Shown here: positions 53,729 to 55,782 of the stretch, one piece after another
How the letters are laid out: each line of letters starts with the position of its first letter
How positions within the stretch are numbered: position 1 is the first letter of the stretch
Assembly (NCBI RefSeq): GCF_025152525.1
Contig: NZ_JALXXL010000014.1
Location: 1-55,782, forward strand
DNA from: Corynebacterium sp. p3-SID1056
GTDB lineage: Bacteria > Actinomycetota > Actinomycetes > Mycobacteriales > Mycobacteriaceae
Direction of reading: 5' to 3'
DNA: 55,782 nt
Position numbers and translations under genes: made by a program
The notes under the pieces: generated by a model
Databases searched by the model: none
Seen by the model: the letters and a program-made list of their open reading frames with translations, nothing else
Told to the model about the DNA's origin: nothing

Positions 53729-54401
53729 CCCGCTGACCGCGCTTGTGGTCGGCGTGTGCGGGTGGATCCTCGTCTTCGGGCTGAACAGCGCGGCGGCTAG
53801 CGCCGCGATTGTGGTCATCGCGTGCGCACTCGGCGTGTGGCGCACACGCAACGCCTCGGTACCCGCGGCGGTACTCGCGCTCGCGGTGCCGGTCGGCCTA
53901 TCGATGCTGCTCATCCACACCCCCTACGGCACGCGACGCATCGCGCCGCTGCTCACCGTGGACGGGCTGGCCACTGGGGGAGCGCTCGCCCTACGCTTTT
54001 GCGCGTTGATGGCCTGCATGATCGCGGCCGTGGCGTGGGTGCGCATCCCGGACCTGGTCAAGGCCGTCCAGGTCCTGCCCGGCGGTAACAAGCTCGCCTA
54101 CTTGACCGGTGCCACCCTGCAGCTCGTCCCGCAGGGCCACGCCCAGGTGCAAACGGTGCGCGACGCCCAAGCGCTCAAACGCACCCCAATCACCGCCCGC
54201 AACGCGATCACGCACTTGGTGCTGCCGGTGCTCACGGCGCTGCTCACGCATGGGTCCGCGCGCGGGGCAGCGCTGGAGACAGCCGGCTACGACCTGCCCG
54301 GGGCCCGCACCGTCTTGCGTCCCGTGCCGGATTCGCATCTGCAGCGCGCCGTGCGCTGGGTGCTGCCGGTGGTGTGCCTGGGGGTGGCGCTGTGGATCTG
54401 A
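53712..54401 (+). CDS. ECF transporter T component
   Basis: This is an energy-coupling transmembrane protein of the CbiQ/EcfT family, 229 aa. The helices are at about residues 8-45, 50-68 and 88-112, with a last one at 212-228. The cytoplasmic coupling stretch with the first conserved Arg region is RDAQALKRTPITARNAI near 152-168, and the second is RGAALETAGYDLPGAR near 183-198. The ATG at 53712 lies inside the S component gene, and the ATPase gene starts inside this one, so all three are coupled. Together they should form a group I (dedicated) ECF transporter. Confidence 0.85.
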   Translation: MRTPINPLTALVVGVCGWILVFGLNSAAASAAIVVIACALGVWRTRNASVPAAVLALAVPVGLSMLLIHTPYGTRRIAPLLTVDGLATGGALALRFCALMACMIAAVAWVRIPDLVKAVQVLPGGNKLAYLTGATLQLVPQGHAQVQTVRDAQALKRTPITARNAITHLVLPVLTALLTHGSARGAALETAGYDLPGARTVLRPVPDSHLQRAVRWVLPVVCLGVALWI

Positions 54402-55480
54402 CGCAGCTCGCCCGCTTGCTTGAAACCCACGACCGCGTCCAGATCATCGGCCCATCCGGATCCGGCCTGACCCGACTCACCGAACACATCCACGAGCACT
54501 GGCCACACGCCGGCGTCGTCGGCCAAGACGCCAGCGCGCACGTGACCTACTTGCGCGACACGGTTATCGAGGAGGTCGCGGTCGGGCTCGAACAGCGCGG
54601 CGTCGCGCGCGCCGAGATGCAGGCCCGCTGCGAGCGGATCCTGCGCCGCGTCGGCCTTACCCACCTCGCCGAGCGCAACCCGGCCACGCTTTCCGGCGGC
54701 GAGACCCGTCGCCTCGCCATCGCCACGGTCGCCGTCCTCGAGCCCGAGCTGTTGGTGCTGGACTTGCCGTTCGCGGGGTTGGATGTGGCGTCGGCAAGCA
54801 TGGTGCTCGAGCTGCTCGCGCACTCGCGCGCGGTGATCACCGGCTACCAGCCGCGCGACATCGACGCCGTGAGCATCTCGCTTGCCGACGCCCCGCCCAC
54901 CGCACTGCCCGCGCCCGTCGCCGCGGGCGAGCGCATCGAGCTGGGCGACGTCACCGCCGCCCGCTCCGCGCCGCGCCGCAAGTGGTGGCACTTCCGCGAA
55001 CGGACCGGCGAGGGTTTCCGCGTCGGCCCGGTGCCGCTCGCCCCGCGCAGAGGCGGGGTGGTGTGGTTACGCGGCGCGAACGGTTCTGGCAAGACGACGC
55101 TGCTGCGTGCGCTCGCGGGCCTCGACGGGAACCCGGCGCGCATCGACGCCTCGCTCGCGCTGCAGCGCGCGGCCGACCAGGTCGTCGAGACCACAGTCGC
55201 CGAGTTTGCCGGCGGCGATTCGCAGACCCACCCGCTCGACTTGCCGCAAGCCGAGCTGCGGCTTGCCCAGCTGCGGCAAGTCTTTGAGCAAGGCCGCGAG
55301 CTCGTGCTTCTCGACGAACCCGACACCTCCCTCGACCCCCGCGGCCGCACCGCCGCACACGCGCAGATCGCCGCGGGGCTGCGCGCCGGGCAAGCGGTGA
55401 TCCTGACCTGCCACGACGAGGGGTTCGTTGGCGAGGTCGCGGCGTACGCGGAGGTGGAATCGGTCGTGCTCGACGGGTAG
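54392..55480 (+). CDS. ECF transporter ATPase with two complementary degenerate ABC domains
   Basis: One 362-residue chain holds two ABC domains. Domain 1: the Walker A sequence GPSGSGLT has Leu26 in place of the essential Lys, the signature LSGGE at 100-104 is intact, and Walker B VLDLP has Leu125 in place of the catalytic Glu. Domain 2: Walker A GANGSGKTT with Lys234 and Walker B VLLDEPDTSLD with Asp308/Glu309 are intact, but the region that should hold LSGGQ reads PLDLPQAELRLAQL. Only the site made of domain 2 Walker motifs and the domain 1 signature should hydrolyse ATP. GTG 54392 is chosen; GTG 54374 is also in frame. Domain 2 is short. The fully intact YkoD in this window is a useful contrast. 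Confidence 0.85.
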   Translation: MDLTQLARLLETHDRVQIIGPSGSGLTRLTEHIHEHWPHAGVVGQDASAHVTYLRDTVIEEVAVGLEQRGVARAEMQARCERILRRVGLTHLAERNPATLSGGETRRLAIATVAVLEPELLVLDLPFAGLDVASASMVLELLAHSRAVITGYQPRDIDAVSISLADAPPTALPAPVAAGERIELGDVTAARSAPRRKWWHFRERTGEGFRVGPVPLAPRRGGVVWLRGANGSGKTTLLRALAGLDGNPARIDASLALQRAADQVVETTVAEFAGGDSQTHPLDLPQAELRLAQLRQVFEQGRELVLLDEPDTSLDPRGRTAAHAQIAAGLRAGQAVILTCHDEGFVGEVAAYAEVESVVLDG

Positions 55481-55558
55481 TGCCTAACCCTTATTAGACG
55501 CATGTTCCGGCTCGTTGGTTCCGTTTCGGGCCGATATTGGGTTCATTCTCACAATTGC

Positions 55559-55588
55559 TTGTTTGCGCAGGTAAGCGTGGTTTACCCT
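55559..55588 (+). promoter_or_regulatory. candidate promoter of the terminal gene
   Basis: TTGTTT (55559-55564), an 18-base spacer and TACCCT (55583-55588), followed by seven bases and the ATG at 55596. It again predicts a leaderless mRNA. Confidence 0.5.
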
Positions 55589-55595
55589 CGGGTGC

Positions 55596-55782
55596 ATGAC
55601 AGATTTGGATGCACTCGCCATGTTCGACCGTTGCGGTTTCGACTTCGTTCACGCTGCGGCCGGATGCACGCCTGCGCAGTTGCAGGCACACGGCATCCAA
55701 AAAGACCGCGCAAAACAACTGCACGCCACCGCTTCCGTATTGTGCGGTGCGACCTCGCACACGAAATACCAGGCGCGCGCCG
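55596..55782 (+). CDS. 5' part of a gene running off the window, possibly HNH/DUF222 type
   Basis: The frame is open from ATG 55596 to the window end, giving 62 residues (MTDLDALAMFDRCGFDFVHA onward, with AGCTPAQLQAHGI and KDRAKQLHATASVL). It is helical and polar, without signal peptide. The composition and style resemble the N-terminus of actinobacterial DUF222/HNH proteins, the family whose 3' end opens this window, but the HNH motif itself would lie outside, so the call is tentative. A good promoter lies directly upstream. The 115 bases between 55481 and 55595 otherwise hold only weak inverted repeats. Confidence 0.6.
   Translation, partial: MTDLDALAMFDRCGFDFVHAAAGCTPAQLQAHGIQKDRAKQLHATASVLCGATSHTKYQARA

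Noticed and set aside
55474..55495. Terminator after the ECF ATPase gene
   Set aside because: The stem (GGGTA with TAACCC) is only 4-5 bp and there is no T-run.

Overview
The window is a stretch of actinobacterial chromosome, most likely from a high-GC Corynebacterium. The coding bias is strongly G/C at third positions and GTG starts are common. The gene set is diagnostic: mycothiol deacetylase MshB, the fused E1/E2 2-oxoglutarate dehydrogenase OdhA, LpqW, actinobacterial-type DapD, glgA/glgC, and sigE with its ZAS anti-sigma factor. Gene order from about 11.6 to 38 kb follows the mycobacterial Rv1156-Rv1229 backbone as I remember it: DUF402, Rv1157c-like, typA, lpqW, mshB, fdxC, dapC, dapE, LOG, folP2, gpgS, DUF3117, glgA/glgC, O-methyltransferase, sigE, tatB, mrp. 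I see no IS element, prophage, CRISPR array, tRNA or rRNA. No stretch longer than 300 bases lacks a gene; the longest gap is about 279 bases, at 2762-3040.

Layout. 0-3 kb: the 3' end of an HNH nuclease gene, an unknown protein and a DUF808 membrane protein. 3-8.4 kb: a peptide ABC importer operon (dppA-B-C and a fused dppD-F ATPase), with a GlxR-like dyad upstream and a large intercistronic hairpin after the binding-protein gene. 8.4-11.6 kb: a TPP riboswitch and a YkoEDC thiamine-precursor ECF transporter, ending in an uncharacterised P-loop kinase. 11.6-19.4 kb: DUF402, a secreted protein, typA-lpqW and mshB-membrane protein-fdxC-dapC. 19.4-26 kb: gtrA, then lysine/diaminopimelate genes with dapD, two tandem APC amino-acid permeases, a diverged second dapD and dapE. 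26-38.9 kb: LOG, folP2, gpgS, a DivIVA-like protein, DUF3117, an RlmA-like methyltransferase, a GH32-like pseudoenzyme next to glgA, glgC, an O-methyltransferase, sigE/anti-sigma, tatB, mrp, a stress protein and an orphan substrate-binding lipoprotein. 39-47.5 kb: odhA, a 1238-residue fused ABC exporter and an EcsC-like protein. 47.6-50.5 kb: a carboxylesterase, a very acidic unknown protein and another unknown. 50.6-55.5 kb: an MFS transporter, a nucleoside hydrolase and a complete ECF transporter (S, T, and one polypeptide with two ATPase domains), followed by the 5' end of a gene running off the window.

The most interesting signals are these. (1) The terminal ECF ATPase has two complementary half-dead domains: domain 1 lacks the Walker A lysine and catalytic glutamate, while domain 2 lacks a recognisable ABC signature, which predicts one working composite ATP site. 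(2) This transporter sits with a nucleoside hydrolase and an MFS carrier, which suggests an unassigned nucleoside or base salvage module. (3) The GH32-fold protein next to glgA has lost all three catalytic carboxylates. (4) A very compact divergent promoter appears to drive leaderless dapD2 and dapE. (5) Many genes carry a -10 hexamer exactly 6-7 bases before the start codon, a pattern that predicts leaderless mRNAs.
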